Shown here: positions 10,563-19,084 of the stretch, piece by piece
Layout of the letters: each line of letters begins with the position of its first letter
Numbering within the stretch: position 1 is the stretch's first letter
Source of the DNA: Prorocentrum cordatum
Lineage: Eukaryota > Sar > Dinophyceae > Prorocentrales > Prorocentraceae
Direction of reading: 5' to 3'
Assembly: GCA_963575745.1 (NCBI GenBank)
Contig: CAUYUJ010004335.1
Span: 333,076-397,075 of the forward strand
DNA length: 64,000 nt
The notes under the pieces: generated by a model
The model's database searches: none
Told to the model about the DNA's origin: nothing
Seen by the model: only the letters and a program-made list of their open reading frames with translations
Position numbers and translations under genes: made by a program

Positions 10563-12751
10563 GTAATCCCCATTTCGGGCGTCTACGGGCCAGGTACAGG
10601 GAGACCCCCAGAAGGCGCAGACACCGAACCAGTAGGCGTCGGGCTCTACCTCATTGTGAAGCTCAAACCATGCTTAACCAATCGTGGTACGAACGACGAA
10701 TGGCGTCTCTGCGCACTAGGCACATGGGCTTCTCTAGGTACCTTGCTGGCCGACATAGGTGGCAACACTTCCTCCAACGCAAATACGGCGATCTCTATGA
10801 CCGCCTTCTCCAACAGTGGACTTTGCAGGGTTTCGGCTACGGACCCCTCCACATCCTGGGAAGGGGTCTGACAGTTCTTATGATGAAATGGATCTCTGCG
10901 CAGCCCCGCGCTATCCCTTGGGAATGCATCTGTCGGGGACGACGGCATGGTTCCGACTTTCTGTATCACGTGTGGGAAATTACAACATTGCATCCCCATT
11001 GGATGGATCGGATAAGGGTTCGATCGTCTTTGAAGGCTTACCTCAACAGTCTGCGACTGTCCGCCCCTGTGCCGACGGTGATCAAAGTTTCTCACAGCTC
11101 GGAGGCGGCGGCTGTGCGCGGCTGGCTGGCCAACGCGGCCCAGCTAGCCCGACCCACAAGGCCGGCTTGGGCCACGTGGGCCGCTAAGTCAGTGCGGATT
11201 TTGGTCCAGACGGCGCCGTGCATTCGTGGGGGCATGTGCGACATCGCTCGCACGTTTCGCACCCTGCAGTTTGACCAGCTTGCCTCTCTTACTTTAGATG
11301 ACTTCAATCGCGCCGCCCGAGGTGGCGACATGGAACGAATCCCTGTGAACGGCCGTATTCCCCATCTCACTCGAAACCCCTCAAGCGCCCGCACGAAGGA
11401 TACCCGAGCCTCTTTCAATAAATGGCTAGCCCCCCAGGGCCTGGACAGGACCCAGCATGCCCCATATCGACAGCCTCCACGGCCTACCCCTGAAGGACCT
11501 CAAGAAGAAGGACCCTACCGACACCTGACAGCAGCACGAAGTAAGTTCGAGGAAAGGGCCTCCAGGGCTTGCCAAACTTGCACGTTTACGGTGGAAGACA
11601 AAGATCCAAACACTCTGTGGAAAGTCTCTGGGATATATCATATGGCTCGGTGGTTAGCTATGGTCTCTCGGGCTCCTACACGGTGGAGGGCAATCAATGC
11701 CCCTGCGAAGGCTGTGGTGCCTTGGTATCGGTTACTGCATGATTACACCATTCCCAAGAGCATGCGATCACCTGGGGAGGGCCCTATAAACCAATCCCAT
11801 ATCCCGTACATCTACCCAACGGTCAAGCTGAAGTGCTGGTGCGGTGATTTTCAGACCCCGCCCGACGGCCGACGTCGTTGCTCCAAGCCACAGCACAGTT
11901 GTTTTCGCAACAAATGCAGCTTTGTGCGTTTACCAGCCCGTGCACTATACCGAACGGTCAGCCGTGCCTTCACTTTCTTCTCCAACCAGTTCAATCCAGG
12001 GTGGTCCTTTCTCTCTCTCGACACGGCTGTGCCCAGTGTGCTGGACCAATGCTGTCATCTGGTCTCGGCACCGACAGCGGTTCCGCCTTTGCGCAGAGGT
12101 TGTCTGCAGCCGATGCGGCTCCCTGGCGTCCTGGTTGGGGGCGCAGGCCAGGCATATGAGGCGATCGATGTGGCACGAATCCTTGACTGCCTGGACAGAC
12201 TGTTCTCAAAAGTTGAAGCTCTTCGGTGCATCACGGTTCCACGAACACAACGCTCACACGCCTACTTTGGAGGTCATATCAACCAACGCCTGTGGGACCG
12301 CACGGTCTGGGTGGCGCGCAGCCTTCGGAGAGATCTGGAAGGATTCTTGGGGATGCGGCTATTCTTGGTAGGTGGGCTCGTGGTGCAACAGCTCCAAGAG
12401 ATCCCCATCGGTGGCCCCCTCAGCGGCTCGACTTTGCATGCGGTCCTCAGTGGCCTAGAGTATCAGATGGACGCCCGCTACCCTGGAAGGCGCAGTACTA
12501 TTCGTATTGGTAGGTATGTCGACGACATCTCACTTGCTTCCAAGGTGTGCTGTGCCAAGTGCTTGCGACGACTAGTCGACTCGGTTTATGGGTCGACGGT
12601 CTCTTTTGACTTTACGGATCCTACCATTGAAGGTGACACTGTTATGGTCCCCTATCTCGAAACAGTACTCTTCTTGATTATCCACACGGTTTCCCATTGG
12701 GTCATACACAAAATGAGGCGTGCGCTATCTCGGGAGACAGCTCTAAGCTAG
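10553..12751 (+). CDS. Reverse transcriptase of the Penelope-like element
   Basis: Open from just before 10565; the first ATG is at 10670 (693 codons from there). Residue numbers count from that ATG. A basic stretch (RRRRRHRTSRRR) precedes the ATG. A cysteine/histidine cluster begins with CWC at residue 389 (DNA 11834-11842) and continues with Cys, His, Cys and Cys over about 28 residues; it resembles the CxC linker of N-terminal-nuclease Penelope-like elements. RT palm motifs follow: VGGAGQAYE at about 489 (motif A position, where the usual Asp seems replaced by Gly), IPIGGPLSG at about 578, and RYVDD at about 616. The frame leaves the family pattern at about 12673 and ends at 12751. A one-base step back there restores LDYPHGFPLGHTQNE, so the true C-terminus lies in the next frame. 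Probably an inactivated copy. Confidence 0.65.
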   Translation, partial: HNLSNPHFGRLRARYRETPRRRRHRTSRRRALPHCEAQTMLNQSWYERRMASLRTRHMGFSRYLAGRHRWQHFLQRKYGDLYDRLLQQWTLQGFGYGPLHILGRGLTVLMMKWISAQPRAIPWECICRGRRHGSDFLYHVWEITTLHPHWMDRIRVRSSLKAYLNSLRLSAPVPTVIKVSHSSEAAAVRGWLANAAQLARPTRPAWATWAAKSVRILVQTAPCIRGGMCDIARTFRTLQFDQLASLTLDDFNRAARGGDMERIPVNGRIPHLTRNPSSARTKDTRASFNKWLAPQGLDRTQHAPYRQPPRPTPEGPQEEGPYRHLTAARSKFEERASRACQTCTFTVEDKDPNTLWKVSGIYHMARWLAMVSRAPTRWRAINAPAKAVVPWYRLLHDYTIPKSMRSPGEGPINQSHIPYIYPTVKLKCWCGDFQTPPDGRRRCSKPQHSCFRNKCSFVRLPARALYRTVSRAFTFFSNQFNPGWSFLSLDTAVPSVLDQCCHLVSAPTAVPPLRRGCLQPMRLPGVLVGGAGQAYEAIDVARILDCLDRLFSKVEALRCITVPRTQRSHAYFGGHINQRLWDRTVWVARSLRRDLEGFLGMRLFLVGGLVVQQLQEIPIGGPLSGSTLHAVLSGLEYQMDARYPGRRSTIRIGRYVDDISLASKVCCAKCLRRLVDSVYGSTVSFDFTDPTIEGDTVMVPYLETVLFLIIHTVSHWVIHKMRRALSRETALS

Positions 12752-14319
12752 CCAAACAATCACTACTAACCTATATGGGTTCTTTCCCATCTACTCTCCT
12801 AAAACAACATCGCGCTGAACTTCGTGGGCGCATCCGAAGGTGGGAGAACCTACGAATATGTAACAACAACTGGCTTGTGTTGAGTTGCTTTGATCTTTTG
12901 GTTATGCTCCGACTGGGCTATTCCCACCAACACGTCCGACGGATCTGGAGAGGCCTTATTCCACCCTCTCCCCGATTGGAAATCGCGGAAAATGCGATCC
13001 GACTCGCGATGCTCACATGTAGTTCTCTCCGTGCCTCACCCTATGCCCTTGCAGCCCTTTTCTCTCAGAGCTTGGGGGGCCCCTCGAGTTACGACGGCCG
13101 CCCGTCCATGCCGAAGTCCACGTCCGACCGACCCTGTGCGACGTTTTCGTCCTGGAAGAAGGGCGGTGGCAAAGGCCTTGGGCAGCAGGGCCGCCAAGGA
13201 GGCCCCTACGCGCCCCGCTACAACCAGCAATGGTCACGTGGTGGGGCTGGCCCCAACAACTACGCCTCCTTCGGAGGCAGCAGCGGCGGTGGCTTCAGCA
13301 GCATGCTCGGCCAGATGACCTCCGTCATGGACAACATCGCAGCCCTCGGGGAGCTCACGCGGGTGGGCAATGCGCTGGCCCAGTCTCAGCAGCAACCGAC
13401 TGCGCCGACCCCAGGGTGTTCGGGCGTGACAGCCCGACCGCCACCAGCGGCTCCCACGCAGACTACTGGCGTCTCTACGACCTCGGAACCGGCCCGTGAG
13501 CTTGTCGGTGCGCTCACGGATGTACTCCGACCCAGTGTTCCAGGAGACGCCCGACTGCAGCAGACGGTGGACCGTTTACACCGCCTGGTTGGCTCCGCAC
13601 CTGGGCCAGGCACTTCGACCACCCCTACGGCGTCAGGCTCAACGACGGCACAGGCCGACACCTCCGTAGCCAACCATCCCGTCATCCAGCAGTTCCAGGG
13701 CAACATGGCGACCTTGCAGACTACCGTCGAGTCCCATGGCCAGCAGATTGGCAACATCAGCAACACCCTTGCCAATACGGCGGAGGACTCAAGGGCGATT
13801 CGCCAAATGTTGGAACGGATGCTCGGCATGCCTCAGCCCACACCCCAGGCAGGACCGCCCTCTACCCCGCCCAGAGCGGGCCCGCAACCATCGACCCCAG
13901 CGGCAACCACACCGACCACACCGACACCTGCAGCTGGGAGCCCCATCCTGCCAACGGCTGGCGGTGCTGGAGCGGCCCCTGGCCCATGCACCCTGTTCGA
14001 GACACAGATGACCACTACGGACCACGATCATGCGCTAAGCATCTTGGGCATCAGCGGTGGACGCAAGAACATGGTTCAGCTTTCCCAGGAGATTGCGCCT
14101 GCCGAGGGCGCGTGGACGCCTTGCAGCGAATGGTGGTCACAGATTCAGCGGCGCAAGGGACTATCACAGTGGCAGACAAAGCTTCAGAGTTTGGGAATGC
14201 CAGCCACTGACATCCATTTAACGAGCAGTTTCACGAAAGTTGGACAGATCACGCATTCCCGAATGCTGCGTGACGGAACATGGAGTGCCACGGATCTCCA
14301 GAACATTGTCATCGGCTGA
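12673..14319 (+). CDS. C-terminal part of the Penelope-like polyprotein with Gly/Pro-rich tail
   Basis: This frame takes over where the RT frame fails and has no ATG near its beginning, which supports continuation by frameshift. The first 110 or so residues look like RT thumb (HRAELRGRIRRWENL and following helices). Then come KKGGGKGLGQQGRQGG and a Gly-rich stretch like an RNA-binding RGG/G tail, a Pro/Thr/Ala-rich linker, a helical segment (QQIGNISNTLANTAEDSRAI) and a final 100-residue domain with two Trp (SEWWSQIQ) that I do not recognise. The tail could be a gag-like nucleic-acid-binding module placed after the RT, but that is inference. It ends 27 bp before the small membrane ORF. Confidence 0.5.
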   Translation, partial: LDYPHGFPLGHTQNEACAISGDSSKLAKQSLLTYMGSFPSTLLKQHRAELRGRIRRWENLRICNNNWLVLSCFDLLVMLRLGYSHQHVRRIWRGLIPPSPRLEIAENAIRLAMLTCSSLRASPYALAALFSQSLGGPSSYDGRPSMPKSTSDRPCATFSSWKKGGGKGLGQQGRQGGPYAPRYNQQWSRGGAGPNNYASFGGSSGGGFSSMLGQMTSVMDNIAALGELTRVGNALAQSQQQPTAPTPGCSGVTARPPPAAPTQTTGVSTTSEPARELVGALTDVLRPSVPGDARLQQTVDRLHRLVGSAPGPGTSTTPTASGSTTAQADTSVANHPVIQQFQGNMATLQTTVESHGQQIGNISNTLANTAEDSRAIRQMLERMLGMPQPTPQAGPPSTPPRAGPQPSTPAATTPTTPTPAAGSPILPTAGGAGAAPGPCTLFETQMTTTDHDHALSILGISGGRKNMVQLSQEIAPAEGAWTPCSEWWSQIQRRKGLSQWQTKLQSLGMPATDIHLTSSFTKVGQITHSRMLRDGTWSATDLQNIVIG

Positions 14320-14346
14320 GTAACAGATCATCCTGCTGCCTCGTGG

Positions 14347-14745
14347 ATGGCTGCTGCAGACCCGACAGAACACATCTGGCCACTATTTCGTTTCCTCTTA
14401 TTTCTCATCCCGATATTCGTGGCTGTATGGACGGCGTATCAGACTTGTATATGTGTTGGGTTTGCTCGGGTCTCAGCTGAGGGTCTGCTCACCTTTGCGA
14501 TCCAAAGGACAGTGACTATACTCCCCTTGGTTGGCAGTCGATTCTTGATCCAACTGATCTTCCCTGAGGTTGGGGGGTGGTTCCAGACTGCCACAAAACT
14601 GTTCAGTGGCCGTCCTGCCAACACGTTTGCCTCTTCCTCATCGATCCTGGCGGACACGCAACCCACGGTGGGAGAGACGCGGGCGTGGTTTGCCGCAGTT
14701 GCCCAACCCATTATGATCGGAGTTTGTGCTTGGCTAGGCCACTAG
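14347..14745 (+). CDS. Small membrane protein ORF at the 3' end of the element
   Basis: 132 codons from ATG, in the same register as the preceding frame and 27 bp downstream of it. Two to three hydrophobic segments can be seen: residues about 14-40 (FRFLLFLIPIFVAVWTAY then CICVGFARV), about 48-75, and about 117-130. The intervening loop is polar and Ser/Thr-rich. No family is recognised. Lying between the RT polyprotein and the right pseudo-LTR, it belongs to the element by position. An envelope-like or membrane-targeting role is a guess only. Random hydrophobic frames of this length occur, so coding status needs conservation in other copies. Confidence 0.4.
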   Translation: MAAADPTEHIWPLFRFLLFLIPIFVAVWTAYQTCICVGFARVSAEGLLTFAIQRTVTILPLVGSRFLIQLIFPEVGGWFQTATKLFSGRPANTFASSSSILADTQPTVGETRAWFAAVAQPIMIGVCAWLGH

Positions 14746-14876
14746 TGATAATGCTGGTGGTATCTGTGTTTGCTACAGTTAACTGCATCCGTGATGGCTT
14801 GAGATACAGCCTGAGCCTGATGCAGCGGTTTCTTTAGCATCCCACCCCTTATCACGTTGGTCGGGATGTGTGTGCG

Positions 14877-15501
14877 TGTGCTTTTCCATTCATTTCAACC
14901 CTCTGACGCAATTCTCAGCACACACAATGCGTTTAAGTTTGAGTTTTCTCTTGGACAGTAGCTCGGAACCTGTATGCTCTATGTCTTGTCTTTTGATCTA
15001 ATGTCTCGGGCTGTCAGCGTTGGGTAATCCGCGCGCCGCCGTTTTCGGGACTCTTGGGGTCCTGGTGGAGTGCCAGCGCAGGCTCTCTGTCTCCCTCTTC
15101 CTCTCTCTCCTGCTTGTCCTCTTCCTCGCCTTCGTCTTCCTGCCTCTTGGCCGTGGCCCCGCTCCCTCTCTTCCCCCTCGCCGTGCCTCCTGATCGAGAT
15201 CCTACCAGATAGCTGCCGTCTGGTTTCACTTTGGCAGCCTTTATGTTCAAAGCCTCCAAGCAGGGGGTTTCGGAGCTCGCTCAAGGCCCAAGGGCCGCAA
15301 ATACGCATTGGCTCCCTGCTTGGCTGCGCGTGTGACACGATCTCCTACGCCTGGCCTTGCGACAAGAATAGTTGCCTCTGTGATTGTCTACGCCTGTCGG
15401 CGATAGAGGCTTCGCCTCTCCTGGCGCCCAACGAGGGTAACGTCTTGGGAACTGGTCTGCAGGGCTTGGTTATCTTGCTAACGACAACTCATCCAACTGT
15501 G
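14877..15501 (+). repeat. Right 625-bp direct repeat (pseudo-LTR)
   Basis: Gapless match to 8561-9185. It is followed immediately by GTGTGTGTTTGTGTATGTG, mirroring the GT-rich sequence outside the left copy. Confidence 0.9.
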
Positions 15502-15529
15502 TGTGTGTTTGTGTATGTGTGTGCGCGCG

Positions 15530-15860
15530 TGTTTACCGCATCCCAGGATCCGCCTCCAGGCTCCGCGTCGGCGCGTGGCGTCGGCGGCTGTCCAAAGAGC
15601 TGCGCCACGTTATGGCAGTCTACTCTGCATGCGTCATCCCAGCTTTGTGTTTCGTAGCTCAATTGGGCGGGGGTCCAGACCAACGGGAGCAAGTTGAAGC
15701 GTTCGCTCTACGGTCCGTGGTCCAGGGCCCGTTGAACTGGTGTACTGCGCGCGACTTTCATCTGATCCGTCGTGGCTACGGCATGCCATGCGAGCTCCCG
15801 TGCTTACGACGGCGCGCAGTGGCCGCGAAGATTGCACTTCGAGGCCATTCACCAGGATGA
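15530..15860 (+). pseudogene. LINE C-terminal remnant
   Basis: A plus-strand frame running from the GT repeat reads WRRRLSKELRHVMAVYSAC, VIPALCFVAQL, then WCTARDFHLIRRGYGMPCEL and AVAAKIALR, ending at a stop at 15858-15860. This resembles the region after the RT in dinoflagellate LINEs (a W-x-x-R...Y...P-x-L-x-Y-x-x-Q-L helix, then a later F-x-L...G-x-P segment and AA-x-K-x-x-L-R), judged from memory. No RT is left upstream because the frame begins in the GT-rich flank of the Penelope-like element, which appears to sit beside or within this LINE. Confidence 0.55.
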
Positions 15861-15864
15861 GCTG

Positions 15865-16430
15865 CACATCAAGCAGCAGGCCGCGCAGCTCCACCACGTG
15901 ATTTCAATATGGCTGTGGTATGACAGATTTGCCCTTCTGGTCTGCTGGGCCATGCTTTTACAACCTCACAGCAGCGAGGTCGCACTGCACTGCGCGTGGA
16001 CTAGTCCATGTTTGCTTGGTCACCGACCTTGCAGGGTAACCATGTGCCCGTCCGCCGACAGGCTGCCTGTGGGCCACTGTCAAGAGGCCGCACCAGCGGC
16101 CCACTGACGACGCATTGGCTGGCTCGCTTTTCGCCGAGGCTCTGCTCCCCGCGCGCCTCCCTCCGTTTTTCCGTTTCCCACTGTGCTGCATTCGCTTGCC
16201 GTGTGCCCGACGCCATGCTTTGACCGCGTCTTGGTTCCAAGTCGCCGCCGACAAAACTTGTCGCCGAGGCCCACCTGCACCTGCGGCACAGGAAGCAGAA
16301 CGATTGCTCTCGCGGGCGCGCGCTGGGCGTAAGAGCCTCGTGCCGCCCCGGGCGGCAGCGGCAGTATTCCGCACGTGGTGTATCGGGGGCCTTGAGACGG
16401 GGGTCAACGCAAACGGGGGTCAGTCAGAGC
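15865..16430. other. Gene-free stretch
   Basis: GC-rich DNA with overlapping frames on both strands. It includes a GCATTGGCTGGCTCGCTTTT motif near 16111 that loosely recalls the internal motif of the 5033-5275 element. No gene is supported. Confidence 0.5.
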
Positions 16431-16432
16431 GC

Positions 16433-16550
16433 CAGATCTTGCAGGATCTTGCAGAGGCAGAGCCAAGGTTGCACTGACCCGGGCTAGCGTGCAGGATCCT
16501 GCAGGATCTTGCAGGATGTTGCATGATTTTGCGGGATCCTGCAAAGCTTG
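16433..16550. repeat. GCAGGATCTT tandem repeat
   Basis: About eight imperfect copies of an 11-bp unit (TTGCAGGATCT and variants), with GACTGACCCGGG at two places. Confidence 0.8.
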
Positions 16551-16554
16551 ACTG

Positions 16555-17705
16555 ACCCGGGTTTTGGGTTGATCTGAATCAGTAGATCCCCGAGTGGAAT
16601 AGACGGGTGATCAAGCGGAGATTCCAGCATAGAGGCGTGGTCTTATGAATCCTCCACCTCCTGGTCCTCCTCTTCTTCCCTCTTCAACCATCTTCTCCTC
16701 ATCCCCCTCCTCCTCCTCCCGCGGAAGGAGGCGTTCGCGTATTGGGATGTCCTCACGGCGAGGATTCCCTTGAGCGTTACAGAGTTTGCCGGCCCTGGGG
16801 ATGTTTCGGCCATTTTCAGCGCAGTAGGGCGAGTCGTATCTTTGCCGACGCGCATTTCTTCTTGCTGAACGAGGCGGCTTGCAGTGATGAGCTGCTGACG
16901 CCGTCTGCACTTCGGGTTGCAGCTGAATGCCGGGCCGTCTTGACCGCCAAAGCACGGCGGGCAGTACGCAGCACATGTGAAGGATATACCGCCACAGTTG
17001 TTGCGGCAGGTTGCCCGCGGCGTCCCCAGGGCAACTCGCATGTTGTAGGCGGTCTGGTGTCGCGATGGGATGCATGAGTGAGGCTTCTGTATTCTTCGTT
17101 GCGAATTTGCCTCTTGTCTTCCCTCCCCCTCCCTCGTCGTCCTGTTCGTCGTCCTCCATTCTTCCCTCTCTTTTCTGGCGCCACTTGACCGTGCCATCTT
17201 GCGGAGGCTGCCTGGAAGGCGCGTGGTGAGTCCGACGCTCGGCGTGCGAGGTCCTCGTCCCCTCTCTCCTCCCCCCCTCCTCCCCTTTCTTCTCGCGGTC
17301 GTCCTGTCCTTCTCCCTTCCTCCCCCCGCTTTGTTTCACCGTGTCATCTTGGTGAGTCCACCTAGAGGGCGAGTGGTTGAGTGTGACGCTCGGCGGGAAC
17401 GATCCGCCTCCACAATTACTCAATATGAATACTACTCTCCCTCTTCCCCTGATGGCGTGCTGGGAGTGGCCGACCCCCCCCCGCGTTTTTTTTACACACA
17501 GGATTCCCGGGAGTTTGGTTTTCGCCTGCGTTTTTTTCAAAATGCTGCTCTCGCTGAGGCGCCGGCCTCATTTCTGCTCCCGAATCGTTCCGAATCGTGC
17601 TCCCGTTGCAGCGTGGGCCTCATTTTCGGATCGGTGTTTGGCCTCCGTCGTTCAGGATGGCGTTCTCGCCCCAGCGCGGGCCTCTTTCTCGCGCGCCTAT
17701 CCGCC
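16555..17705. other. Gene-poor stretch with pyrimidine-rich segments
   Basis: CTCCTCCTCTTC-rich runs at 16650-16725 and CCTCCC/CTCC-rich runs at 17115-17330. The long minus-strand frames here are dominated by these purine-rich complements. No motif is recognised. Confidence 0.5.
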
Positions 17706-17711
17706 CGCCAC

Positions 17712-17880
17712 CACCGCGCTGCACCACCACCACCACCACCACCACCACCACCACCACCAACCACCACCACCACCACCACCCACCACCAGCACCCACCCAC
17801 CACCACCACCACAACCACGCACACACGCACGCACGCACGCACGCGCACCACCACCCACTACGCACGCGCGCGCGGAGCCA
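17712..17880. repeat. (CAC)n and (CACG)n microsatellite
   Basis: CACCACCAC repeats to about 17815, then ACGCACGCACGC to about 17850, then degenerate CAC. Confidence 0.9.
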
Positions 17881-17884
17881 CAGG

Positions 17885-19080
17885 TCCGCTACGACACGCG
17901 TCCGCGGATAGAGAAAATCAGCGCCATGGTAAGGGATGGGAGGGAGGGGTAGGACGTCAGATATGACGCGAGCGCACCTAGCTTGTCTCCCTCCCCTCCC
18001 CTCCCTCCTCGTCTCCTTGCCCCTTTCCTCCTGGCCCGAATTGGTGGTGTGAGTGCCACCGCTTGCATGGGCTCGGTGCGCAGATGATTTGCGGCCGACC
18101 AGGGCTTCACTGTCGGCGCAGGCTCCCCCTCCAGCCGCTGTGGAGCAGCGTGGCGCCGTGCTGGGGGCCACATTGCCGACCAGCCTCATGATTATGATTG
18201 CATGAGCGCGTGCGTGCACCCAACGGCTTCACCGCTTTTCCGCTCTTGTTCTCACTCGTCTTTCTCCCGTCTCTGTTCTTGTGCTCGAGTTTGGGGCTTC
18301 TGCGCTTTTGCTTCCAGTGTGTGACACCCTATTTGCAGCCGGCGACCGATGAGGCTGTCATATTTGTCACGCCAGAGCTCTCGTCCGTTTCCTTTGTCTC
18401 GTCTTGCATGTTTCCCTTCTTTCTGCTCGTGAGAAAGTTGGTGCGAGCTCTGCTGGCGAAGCTCACTAGGTGTGCGCACGCGCGGGCTTCTCCGTTCTTT
18501 CCTTCCACGACTTGGCTGTTTTTATTTGCCGCCTTCAATTGGTTCATGTTGTCCGCAGGCAGCGTCCTCTATTCGAATCGGTGAACCAGGGACTGGTACC
18601 GTCGTGTGCGCGAGACGGTCGGCAGGCGCCTCGAGCCTGGGGAGCTCTACTTCCTGGGTCGCGTTTACCAGATGAAGGATTGGCGTCGGCGTGCAGGTGG
18701 TGTGCTTGTGCGCCAGGGGAGAAGGCGACCAGAGACGGCAGAGATGAAGTACGCCAGCGGACAAGAAGGATGGGACACTTCGCGCGGCGGTCACATCCAG
18801 ATAAACGGCAACAGGGGAAGGATGGATTGGGTGAAAGAGTGCGTGTTCTCGATGTTTTACATTCAATGTAGGGCAACCGTAGTCGTTCATCGAAGATGCC
18901 TACGGCGAATCACCGCCGCCCCCTATCTTTCAGGAAGCGCCTATGTGGCCAAACGTGGGCAAAGTTTGGCCACGCTAGTGAACCATGCGTTTCCCCAGCT
19001 GTTGTGGAAGCCCTTTGGGGAACACGTGGAGGAGGAAGAGGAGGATGGGGAGAGGGAGGAAAAAGAAGGATAAGGGGAAG
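17885..19080. other. Gene-poor stretch
   Basis: No convincing gene. A plus-strand frame at 18606-19073 (155 codons) has unremarkable composition but no motif, and its last part is a (GGA)n-like acidic run at 19030-19075; I do not call it. The splice-like signals in this interval do not combine into a reading frame. Confidence 0.45.
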
Positions 19081-19084
19081 GATG

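Larger units (their letters stand above)
8561..15501 (+). mobile_element. Penelope-like retroelement with N-terminal GIY-YIG nuclease and pseudo-LTRs
   Basis: Two direct repeats of exactly 625 bp (8561-9185 and 14877-15501; about 30 mismatches by eye, no gap) bracket 5.7 kb of coding sequence, all on the plus strand. Domain order is a small ORF, hydrophobic N-terminus, GIY-YIG nuclease, CxC cluster, RT with YVDD, Gly/Pro-rich tail and a small membrane ORF. Both outer flanks are GT-rich (8497-8560 and 15500-15530). Published N-terminal-nuclease Penelope-like elements (the Naiad/Chlamys clade, from memory) have a CxC motif between nuclease and RT, pseudo-LTRs and a bias for microsatellite targets, all seen here. 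Frame breaks at about 10555 and 12673 suggest this copy is inactive. Retrovirus-like LTR elements are less likely: I see no integrase, protease or LTR TG...CA ends. Confidence 0.7.

Noticed and set aside
16611-17540. 309-codon minus-strand frame
   Set aside because: Largely Arg/Glu/Gly from purine-rich low-complexity DNA; no motif.
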